From: Mesorhizobium huakuii | Lineage (GTDB): Bacteria > Pseudomonadota > Alphaproteobacteria > Rhizobiales > Rhizobiaceae | NCBI RefSeq assembly: GCF_014189455.1 | Contig: NZ_CP050296.1 | Coordinates: 1,980,001-2,044,000, forward strand | Reading direction: 5' to 3' | Length of the DNA stretch: 64,000 bases | Shown: in pieces, positions 56,833-64,000 of the stretch | Layout of the letters: every line of letters starts with the position of its first letter | Numbering within the stretch: position 1 is the stretch's first letter | Notes under the pieces: model-generated | What the model was told of the DNA's origin: nothing | Databases searched by the model: none | The model's input: the letters and a program-made list of their open reading frames with translations, nothing else | Made by a program: the position numbers and the translations under genes

Positions 56833-56882
56833 CTTCAATTCCTCAATTCTTCAGTTCCTCAATTCTCCAGTTCTTCATTTCC
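56833..56882 (-). repeat. Degenerate complementary repeat arm
   Basis: TTCAATTCCTCAATTCTTCAG and similar units are a degenerate reverse complement of the GGAACTGA repeat (unit TTCCTCAG in mutated form). Together the two arms could form a long imperfect hairpin around the terminator. Confidence 0.6.
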
Positions 56883-57731
56883 TCATCCAACCCGCGCCCG
56901 CGCCTCCAGATAGCGGCTAATCGCGGCATTGAGCTCGCCGCCGAGGATGAAGATCGCCGAGACGATGTAGAGGAAGACCACCGCGATCATGATCGAGGCC
57001 AGCCCTGCATAGGTCGTCACATAGGACGAGAAATGGTCGAGATAGGTGGCAAACATCGTCGAGCCGATGAGCCATGCCGCCAGCGTGAAGACGATGCCCG
57101 GCACCAGCGAGACGAAGCGGCGCTTGCCGGCCGGCAGCCAGTAGTGCACCGAAAACAGCCCACCGATGATGACGGCTGAGGCGATGACGTAGCGCCACAG
57201 CGTGATCGTGCCGGTATAGGGCTTTATCCACTCGAAATGGGCTTCCGCGAGTCGCGCCAGCAGAGGCGCGAACACCAGAAGCACGCTGATCGCCAGGAAC
57301 CCGGCCGTCGCGATCAGCACGAAGAACAGGCTCTGCACGCGGCGATAGATGATCCCACGCGTCTCGGTGACGCGATAGGCGCGGTTGAGCGACGTGCGCA
57401 GCGCCTCGATGCCGTTCGAGGCAAAGTAGGCGGCAAGCAGCACGCCGTAGGTCAACAGATCGGTGCGCCGGACGGTCAGCACGTTCAGCACTTCATGCGC
57501 GATCGGCTTGGCGATCTGATCCGGCCAGGTGTCGAAGACCAGATGCACGGCCGTGTCGGCAAAGGCCTGGGCGCCGAGGAAGCTGCCCAGCGTCGTGGCG
57601 AAGATCAGGAACGGAAACAGCGCCATCAGCGAGGTGATCGCCAGATGGCTGGCCATCGCCCAGCCGTCATCGGTGTTGAAATGGCCGAGCGCGTCGTAGA
57701 GCACGCGGCGCAGGGCGACAATATTCCGCAA
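56883..57731 (-). CDS. YihY/BrkB family membrane protein
   Basis: This roughly 282-residue inner membrane protein belongs to the YihY (formerly UPF0761) family with six helices. Matches are the WAMASHLAITSLMALFPFLIF first helix, LLTYGVLLAAYFASNGIEALRTSLNRAYRV and the C-terminal YAGLASIMIAVVFLYIVSAIFILGGELNA block. Despite the old label it is not an RNase. The start is uncertain; a TTG near 57731 fits the family length. Its 3' end lies against the repeat arm. Confidence 0.85.
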   Translation of the reverse strand: MRNIVALRRVLYDALGHFNTDDGWAMASHLAITSLMALFPFLIFATTLGSFLGAQAFADTAVHLVFDTWPDQIAKPIAHEVLNVLTVRRTDLLTYGVLLAAYFASNGIEALRTSLNRAYRVTETRGIIYRRVQSLFFVLIATAGFLAISVLLVFAPLLARLAEAHFEWIKPYTGTITLWRYVIASAVIIGGLFSVHYWLPAGKRRFVSLVPGIVFTLAAWLIGSTMFATYLDHFSSYVTTYAGLASIMIAVVFLYIVSAIFILGGELNAAISRYLEARARVG

Positions 57732-57783
57732 CAAGAACCCGCGTCCCCTTCGATTGTCTCGACGCCGCGAATATGGGAAGTGA

Positions 57784-58659
57784 ATGCGGCAAATGGCAAC
57801 CCTTGGCGAAACCACGAGTCCGACAGCGCAGGAATTGCGCACCATCATCGTCACCGGCGCCTCGTCCGGCATAGGTGCATATTGCGCCCGGGCACTCAAG
57901 GCGGAAGGCTGGCGGGTCTTTGCAACGGCCCGGAAACCCGAGGACATCGCCGCCCTCGAAAGCGACGGCATCGAGGCCTTCTACCTCGATTACAGCGAAC
58001 CGGACTCGATCGCTGCCTTGGTGACTTCAGTGCTCGACCGCACCGGCGGCCGGCTGGACGCGCTCTTCAACAACGGCGCCTACGCCCAGGCCGGCGCGGT
58101 CGAGGACCTGTCGGTGGCCGCGCTGAAGGAACAGTTCGAGGTCAATTTCTTCGGCTGGCACAACCTGACCAGCCGTCTCGTGCCGGTGATGCGCCGCCAG
58201 GGCCATGGCCGTATCGTCCATTGCTCGTCGATCCTCGGTCTCGTGCCGGTGCGCTTTCGCGGCGCCTATTCGGCATCCAAACATGCGCTCGAGGCCCTGA
58301 TGCTCTGCCAGCGCCAGGAACTGCAAGGCAGCGGCGTCCATGTTTCGCTGATCGAACCAGGGCCGGTGAAATCGAAGATCGCCAGCAATGGCCTGCCCTG
58401 GTTTCTGAAAAACATCGACATCGAGAATTCCGTGCACAGCGCGGACTATGCGGCGCAATTAGAGCGACTGCGCGCCGGCGGCAGCCAGTCGGCGCTGAAG
58501 CCTGGGCCGGAAGTGGTCCACAAGGTTCTGCGCCATGCACTTCTGTCGCGGCGCCCGCGCCCGCACTATGTGGTAACAGTGCCGGCTAAGATCGGCGCCG
58601 CCCTCAAACGCGTCCTGCCGGCATCGACACTCTACCGCCTGATGGCCAAACGCGCCTGA
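57784..58659 (+). CDS. SDR family NAD(P)-dependent oxidoreductase
   Basis: This 291-residue classical short-chain dehydrogenase has the cofactor motif TGASSGIG, an NNGAYAQAG structural block in place of NNAG, and the Ser and Tyr-x-x-x-Lys triad in HCSSILG and GAYSASKHAL. Rhizobial homologues of this size are annotated as SDRs of unknown substrate. It precedes the twin-membrane gene and the adenosyltransferase by short gaps and may start that operon. Confidence 0.9.
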   Translation: MRQMATLGETTSPTAQELRTIIVTGASSGIGAYCARALKAEGWRVFATARKPEDIAALESDGIEAFYLDYSEPDSIAALVTSVLDRTGGRLDALFNNGAYAQAGAVEDLSVAALKEQFEVNFFGWHNLTSRLVPVMRRQGHGRIVHCSSILGLVPVRFRGAYSASKHALEALMLCQRQELQGSGVHVSLIEPGPVKSKIASNGLPWFLKNIDIENSVHSADYAAQLERLRAGGSQSALKPGPEVVHKVLRHALLSRRPRPHYVVTVPAKIGAALKRVLPASTLYRLMAKRA

Positions 58660-58684
58660 GCGCGAAACAACTGGAAACGCAACA

Positions 58685-58876
58685 ATGGCAACCGTCTTCA
58701 ACATCCTCGCCATTCTGGTCATGGCCGCCGTGGTGATCGTGCTGATCCGTGGCCTCATCAACATGATGCGCGGCGGTTCCGGCGTCACCTCGAACAAGCT
58801 GATGCAGGCGCGCGTCATGCTGCAGGCCGTGGCGCTGGTGCTGATTCTGCTGGCGGTGTATTTCACCCGCAAGTGA
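58685..58876 (+). CDS. Twin transmembrane protein
   Basis: This 63-residue protein consists of two membrane helices (about 4-27 and 42-60) with a short loop between, similar to small HIG1-type proteins. In many rhizobia a gene like this precedes the PduO-type cobalamin adenosyltransferase, as here, 25 bases upstream. Role unknown. Confidence 0.8.
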   Translation: MATVFNILAILVMAAVVIVLIRGLINMMRGGSGVTSNKLMQARVMLQAVALVLILLAVYFTRK

Positions 58877-58901
58877 GGGTATCGGCAGCGGGGGAGACGA
58901 C

Positions 58902-59483
58902 GTGGTCAAGCTCAACAAGATCTACACCCGCACCGGCGATGACGGCACGACGGGTCTCGGCACCGGTGAGCGGCGGCTGAAATCCGATCTGCGGGTGGAG
59001 GCCTACGGCACGGTCGACGAAGCCAATGCCTGCATCGGCATCGCGCGGGTTCACACAGTAGCTAGCCACCCGGCGATCGATGCCATGCTGTCGCGTATCC
59101 AGAATGATCTCTTCGACCTCGGCGCCGACCTTGCCGTACCCGACGACGGCAAGCCGCTTGGCTACGAGCCGCTGCGCATCGTGGCGACGCAGACCGACCG
59201 CGTCGAAAAGGACATCGATCTTCTCAACAAGGATCTGCAGCCGCTCAAATCCTTCGTGCTCAACGGCGGCACGCCGGCTGCGGCGGCGCTTCATCTCGCC
59301 CGCACCGTGGCGCGGCGGGCCGAACGGCTGATGGTGGCGCTGGCGCAAGACCCGGGCGAGCACGTCAACCGCGACGGGCTGAAATACATCAACCGCGTCT
59401 CGGATTTCCTGTTTGTCGCCGCCCGGGCGGTCAATGACAATGGAAATGCCGACGTGCTATGGGTTCCCGGCAAGAACCGCTGA
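58902..59483 (+). CDS. PduO-type ATP:cob(I)alamin adenosyltransferase
   Basis: This 193-residue trimeric enzyme converts cob(I)alamin to adenosylcobalamin. The ATP-binding N terminus reads TRTGDDGTTGLGTGERRLK; the helical core has VEAYGTVDEANACIG and the C-terminal RLMVALAQDPGEH, LKYINRVSDFLFVAAR. It lies just before the rhomboid gene and etfBA cluster. Confidence 0.94.
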   Translation: MVKLNKIYTRTGDDGTTGLGTGERRLKSDLRVEAYGTVDEANACIGIARVHTVASHPAIDAMLSRIQNDLFDLGADLAVPDDGKPLGYEPLRIVATQTDRVEKDIDLLNKDLQPLKSFVLNGGTPAAAALHLARTVARRAERLMVALAQDPGEHVNRDGLKYINRVSDFLFVAARAVNDNGNADVLWVPGKNR

Positions 59484-59516
59484 ACGGACCATAAAGCGGG
59501 AGGGGGCCAGGCACGC

Positions 59517-60317
59517 ATGTTCATCCCGCTTTACGACACCAACAGGCTGCGTCATATCCGGCTGCAATATGTGACGATCGGCCTGATCGTGGCCAACGCG
59601 CTGGTCTATTGCGCCACGGCACTCGGCGGCGAGAACTTCACCAATGCGGCGGTGCTTGGCCTTGGTTTCATTCCGTCCGTCGTTCACGACACGGCCGAAC
59701 TCGACCCTCGCTTTGTCATCATCCCGGAAAGCCTGAGCTACCTCACCTATTCCTTCCTGCACGCCGATATCTTCCACCTTGGCGGCAACATGCTGTTCCT
59801 GTGGGTGTTCGGCGACAATGTCGAGGACGCGCTCGGCCACATCCGCTACCTGATCTTCTATCTCCTGTGCGCCATCGCCGGCGCCGCCTTCCAGGGCCTC
59901 GTCGCGTGGAATTCGCAGGCGCCGCTGATCGGCGCCTCCGGTGCCATCGCCGGCGTGGTCGTTGCCTATTTGATCCTCTATCCCCGGGTAAAGGTCTGGG
60001 TGCTGGCCTTTGCCCGCATCCCCTTGCGTATTCCAGCCTTCATCCCGCTCATCCTGTGGGTGCTGTTCCAGGTCTTCATGTTCGCCGCCGGTGGCGAGGA
60101 CCAGATTTCCTGGGCGTGCCACATCGGCGGCATCATCGCCGGCGCCGTGCTGGTGCTGGTCCTGCGCAGCCGCGGCGTGCCGCTTTTTGCCGGCGCGGAC
60201 GAGGATACCGAGGCTCCCGCTCCCGACCAGCCGCCGGTTGCTGCCGAACCCGCGGCGCGTGAACCGCCGGCGACCACGACGCGCTGGGGCCGAGGAAACC
60301 CTTCTAGCCCAAACTGA
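59517..60317 (+). CDS. Rhomboid family intramembrane serine protease
   Basis: This 266-residue membrane protease has six helices. The catalytic Ser is in LIGASGAIAGVVVAYL and the His in CHIGGIIAGA; the SFLHADIFHLGGNMLFLWVFG region gives the His-Asn helix. A proline- and alanine-rich tail of 40 residues is disordered. Substrates are unknown. It starts 33 bases after the adenosyltransferase and likely shares its transcript. Confidence 0.93.
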   Translation: MFIPLYDTNRLRHIRLQYVTIGLIVANALVYCATALGGENFTNAAVLGLGFIPSVVHDTAELDPRFVIIPESLSYLTYSFLHADIFHLGGNMLFLWVFGDNVEDALGHIRYLIFYLLCAIAGAAFQGLVAWNSQAPLIGASGAIAGVVVAYLILYPRVKVWVLAFARIPLRIPAFIPLILWVLFQVFMFAAGGEDQISWACHIGGIIAGAVLVLVLRSRGVPLFAGADEDTEAPAPDQPPVAAEPAAREPPATTTRWGRGNPSSPN

Positions 60318-60439
60318 ACCGATTTGAGCCGCTTTCAGCGTATTGACGGCGGGGGTTGGCCAAACTACGGAAACGTCTCCGTCTGAGCCCCAAGGCTGTT
60401 AAGGAGCAGTCCAAGACGGGCAAAGACCAGAATTTCCAT

Positions 60440-60463
60440 CCGGCCAGAATTCCGTCTGGCCGG
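60440..60463. repeat. Inverted repeat upstream of etfB
   Basis: Nine-base arms CCGGCCAGA and TCTGGCCGG around a 6-base loop; a second CCGGAATT follows. No U-run, so a regulatory or structural role is only possible. Confidence 0.4.
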
Positions 60464-60552
60464 AATTCAGTCAGGAATGTCGGCTTTCGACAACTCAGAA
60501 GGGGCGCAAGCTGTTATAGCGCGCCCAACTAGCGTGAAGAGGTGACAGGCAA

Positions 60553-61302
60553 ATGAAGATCCTTGTGCCCGTGAAGCGGGTTGTGGATGCGAACGTCAAG
60601 GTTCGCGTGAAGGCCGACGGTTCGGCGGTGGAACTCGCCAACGTCAAGATGGCGATGAACCCGTTCGACGAGATCGCGGTGGAAGAGGCGATCCGGCTGA
60701 AGGAAGCCGGCAAGGCCGAAGAAATCATCGTCGTCTCGATCGGCCCGCAGCAGGCGCAGGAAACCTTGCGCACCGCGCTCGCCATGGGCGCCGACCGCGC
60801 CATCCTGGTCAAGACCGACGAGCAGACCGAGCCGCTCGGCGTCGCCAAGGTACTGAAGGGTGTCGTCGACGCCGAACAGCCCGGCCTCGTCATCCTCGGC
60901 AAGCAGGCGATCGACGACGACTCGAACCAGACCGGCCAGATGCTGGCGGCCCTGCTCGGCTGGGCGCAAGGCACGTTTGCCTCCAAGGTGGTGCTCGACG
61001 GCGACAAGGCCAAGGTAACCCGCGAAGTCGACGGCGGCCTGCAGACGGTTGAGCTGAAGATGCCGGCGATCATCACCGCCGATCTTCGCCTCAACCAGCC
61101 GCGCTATGCCTCCCTGCCCAACATCATGAAGGCCAAGAAGAAGCAGCTCGACGAAAAGACCCCGGCGGACTACGGCGCCGACGTCAAGCCGCGCCTCAAG
61201 GTCATCAAGACCGAAGAGCCAAGCGGCCGCAAGGCAGGCGTCAAGGTCAAGAGCGTCGCCGAACTGGTCGACAAGCTCAAGAACGAAGCCGGCGTGCTCT
61301 GA
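60553..61302 (+). CDS. etfB: Electron transfer flavoprotein beta subunit
   Basis: EtfB with EtfA forms the soluble flavoprotein that carries electrons from acyl-CoA dehydrogenases to ETF:ubiquinone oxidoreductase. The 249 residues show the N-terminal [19 protein letters not shown] and the signature [11 protein letters not shown], plus the AMP-binding [20 protein letters not shown]. EtfA follows after 20 bases and the hydroxybutyryl-CoA dehydrogenase after it. Confidence 0.96.
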   Translation: MKILVPVKRVVDANVKVRVKADGSAVELANVKMAMNPFDEIAVEEAIRLKEAGKAEEIIVVSIGPQQAQETLRTALAMGADRAILVKTDEQTEPLGVAKVLKGVVDAEQPGLVILGKQAIDDDSNQTGQMLAALLGWAQGTFASKVVLDGDKAKVTREVDGGLQTVELKMPAIITADLRLNQPRYASLPNIMKAKKKQLDEKTPADYGADVKPRLKVIKTEEPSGRKAGVKVKSVAELVDKLKNEAGVL

Positions 61303-61322
61303 GATCGGAAGGAACAGATAAA

Positions 61323-62251
61323 ATGACCATTCTCCTCATCGCAGAACACGACAACGCCACCCTTTCCGACCAGACCGCCAAGGCGCTCTCGGCGGCCCTG
61401 CAGATAGGCTCGGACGTGCATGTGCTGGTGGCCGGCAAGGGCGCCAAGGGTGCGGCCGACGCCGCGCCAAGCTCAAGGGCGTCAGCAAGGTGCTGCTGGC
61501 CGAAGCCGACGAACTCGCCGAGCGCCTCGCCGAACCGACGGCCGCACTGGTCGTGTCGCTCGCCGGCGGCTACGACACCATCATCGCCCCGGCGACCTCG
61601 TCGGGCAAGAACGTCGCACCGCGCGTGGCGGCCCTGCTCGATGTCGCGCAGGTGTCCGAGATCATCGAAGTGGTTTCGCCGGACACGTTCAAGCGGCCGA
61701 TCTATGCCGGCAACGCCATCCAGACCGTGCAGTCGACCGACGCCAAGAAGGTCATCACGGTGCGCACCGCCTCTTTCCAGGCAGCGCCCGAGGGCGGCTC
61801 GGCCGCTGTCGAGACCGTCAAGGCGGCGGCCAATCCCGGCCTCTCCACCTTCGTCGAGAACAAGCTTTCGGACACTGACCGTCCGGAACTGACCTCGGCC
61901 AAGATCATCATTTCGGGCGGCCGTGCTCTCGGCTCCTCGGAAAAATTCCAGGAGGTCATTCTGCCCGTCGCCGACAAGCTCGGTGCCGCCGTTGGCGCGT
62001 CCCGCGCCGCGGTCGATGCCGGCTATGCGCCGAACGACTGGCAGGTCGGCCAGACCGGCAAGGTCGTCGCTCCCGATCTCTACATCGCGGTCGGCATCTC
62101 CGGCGCCATTCAGCACCTTGCCGGCATGAAGGATTCCAAGGTTATCGTCGCCATCAACAAGGACGAAGAGGCGCCGATCTTCCAGGTTGCCGACTACGGC
62201 CTCGTCGGCGATCTCTTCGTCATTCTGCCGGAGTTGCAGAAGGCGCTTTGA
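61323..62251 (+). CDS. etfA: Electron transfer flavoprotein alpha subunit (one-base frameshift in the given sequence)
   Basis: EtfA binds FAD. The N terminus ([11 protein letters not shown], then [16 protein letters not shown]) is in one frame to about 61465 and the rest in another, which contains the FAD-binding [31 protein letters not shown] and the [10 protein letters not shown] motif. One missing G in GCCGCGGCC explains the break; restoring it gives 309 residues, the normal size. Since the protein is needed for beta-oxidation, a sequencing error is likely. Confidence 0.93.
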
Positions 62252-62281
62252 CGCTCTCTGGCAAAGCGTATTAAATGCTGG

Positions 62282-62313
62282 GGGTGGGGTAGACGAAGTC
62301 GCCCCGCCCTTTT
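62282..62313 (+). terminator. Rho-independent terminator after etfA
   Basis: GGGTGGGG (62282-62289) pairs with CCCCGCCC (62302-62309) and is followed by TTTT. The loop is 12 bases. It separates etfBA from the dehydrogenase gene, though read-through is possible. Confidence 0.55.
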
Positions 62314-62367
62314 AGTTTGCACCGCACAAAAAGCAGGCTGCAAAAGCCTTTGGACGGGATCGGTGTA

Positions 62368-63246
<879 letters not shown>

Positions 63247-63255
63247 CGCGTCGGT

Positions 63256-64000
63256 TCACGACGCTGCGGCAAGCGGCGCGGGCGGTTCTGACCTGTCGTC
63301 GGTGATCCTGTCATCCGGCGCCACCGAAACGCACCCACGGCCGGCGGCCTTGGCCGCATAGCAGGCGGCGTCGGCCTTTGCGATGATCTCGTCGACTTCA
63401 CCGCAATTGGCGCAGATTGCCGCCAGGCCGATGCTGGCGCCGATCGCATGCGGCCGGCCGTCCCAGGTGAAGTTCAGCCCGGCTATCGCATCGATGATGG
63501 AGCGCGCCGCGATCCTGGCACCGGCGGTCGAACCCGATTTCAGGATGACAGCGAATTCGTCGCCACCCAGCCGCGCGACAATGTCCTCGGGCCCAAGCAC
63601 TTCGCGCACGGCCTCGGCGACCCGCTTCAGCAAGGCGTCGCCGGCGGCGTGACCACCGGTGTCATTGACCAGTTTGAAATGGTCGAGGTCGATGAACATG
63701 AACTGATGGCCGCTCCCGGCCGTCGTGCCGTCCTTGCGCGCCTGATCGACCAATCCCTCCATGGTGCGGATGAAGCTCGAGCGATTGGCAAGGCCGGTCA
63801 GCGCATCATGCGCCGCGGCGTGGGCAAGCTGGCGCTGCAGGGCGCGCGCGTCGGTGAAGTCCTGGAAGACGATGACCAGCCCGCAGAATTCGTGGCGCTC
63901 ATTCATGATCGGCGACACGACCTGGCGGATGCTGCAGCGTGTGTCGTCGCGGCGGATCAGCACGGCGCGGCTGTTCTGGTCGGAGGGCGCCTCCGCGCCG
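63256..64000 (-). CDS. PAS-GGDEF diguanylate cyclase, 5' end outside window
   Basis: This gene runs off the right edge; the frame is open to 64000, so the M at 63963 (a GTG) is internal. The visible part has the end of a PAS domain (RCSIRQVVSPIMNERHEFCGLVIVFQDFTDA) and a complete GGDEF domain with DALTGLANRSSF, FIDLDHFKLVND and the active site RLGGDEFAV. No EAL domain follows. It synthesises c-di-GMP. Convergent with the dehydrogenase gene, with 9 bases between stops. Confidence 0.93.
   Translation of the reverse strand, partial: GAEAPSDQNSRAVLIRRDDTRCSIRQVVSPIMNERHEFCGLVIVFQDFTDARALQRQLAHAAAHDALTGLANRSSFIRTMEGLVDQARKDGTTAGSGHQFMFIDLDHFKLVNDTGGHAAGDALLKRVAEAVREVLGPEDIVARLGGDEFAVILKSGSTAGARIAARSIIDAIAGLNFTWDGRPHAIGASIGLAAICANCGEVDEIIAKADAACYAAKAAGRGCVSVAPDDRITDDRSEPPAPLAAAS

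Overview
The window is alphaproteobacterial chromosome, most likely Mesorhizobium or a close relative in the Hyphomicrobiales. The gene content and the run clpB - DUF4167 - prmC - prfA - ptsP - lysC - ubiG are typical of that order, and GC and codon use are high-GC rhizobial. Nearly all genes are housekeeping or ordinary metabolism, packed tightly in short operons. The strain is judged only from this sequence.

Left part (1-26 kb): envelope genes (M23 peptidase, DHA2 exporter, TMEM175-like channel, L,D-transpeptidase), clpB with a heat-shock type promoter, and the prmC/prfA/ptsP/lysC block. Between lysC and ubiG lies an accessory stretch with a hybrid histidine kinase, a large sensor diguanylate cyclase cut in two by a 1,682-bp insertion sequence (18130-19811, 7-bp target duplication), and a glycolipid-binding-like protein. 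After ubiG come a flavin reductase with the tail of a lost monooxygenase, and a divergent MarR/EamA pair with two operator-like palindromes.

Middle (26-47 kb): nitrilase, glutaredoxin and comF; a methyltransferase; Flp pilin; the argJ-GNAT-mutT operon; a secreted caspase-like protein; a divergent TetR/MFS pair with two operator-like palindromes; a parvulin isomerase; secA; a polysaccharide flippase with a FemAB-like acetyltransferase; and an exported creatininase-like protein translationally coupled to a beta-propeller protein.

The most unusual locus is 47452-51473. A chromosomal tRNA-Leu(CAA) gene on the minus strand is split in its anticodon loop: the 3' half lies at 47452-47504 and the 5' half at 51435-51473. 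The 3,937-bp insert between the two TTTTGAG cores is the collapsed remnant of a temperate T7-like phage. It holds a single-subunit RNA polymerase missing its C terminus, fused in frame to a tyrosine integrase missing both ends, three small genes coupled upstream, a small membrane protein, and an intact, different tRNA-Leu(CAA) on the plus strand (47773-47857). The element seems to have destroyed the host tRNA gene and supplied its own replacement.

Right part (51.5-64 kb): a DedA-like membrane protein, a DsbB-like protein, an HNH nuclease, an AlkA-like glycosylase, gluQ, an EamA transporter ending in a 9.6-copy 8-bp tandem repeat, yihY, an SDR, cobalamin adenosyltransferase, rhomboid protease, etfBA with 3-hydroxybutyryl-CoA dehydrogenase, and a GGDEF protein that runs off the right edge.

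Data caution: six genes carry single-base frameshifts (DHA2 exporter, EamA transporter at 24.1-25.0 kb, comF, secA, phage RNA polymerase, etfA). SecA is essential, so at least some are probably sequencing errors; correcting one base restores a full-length frame in each.
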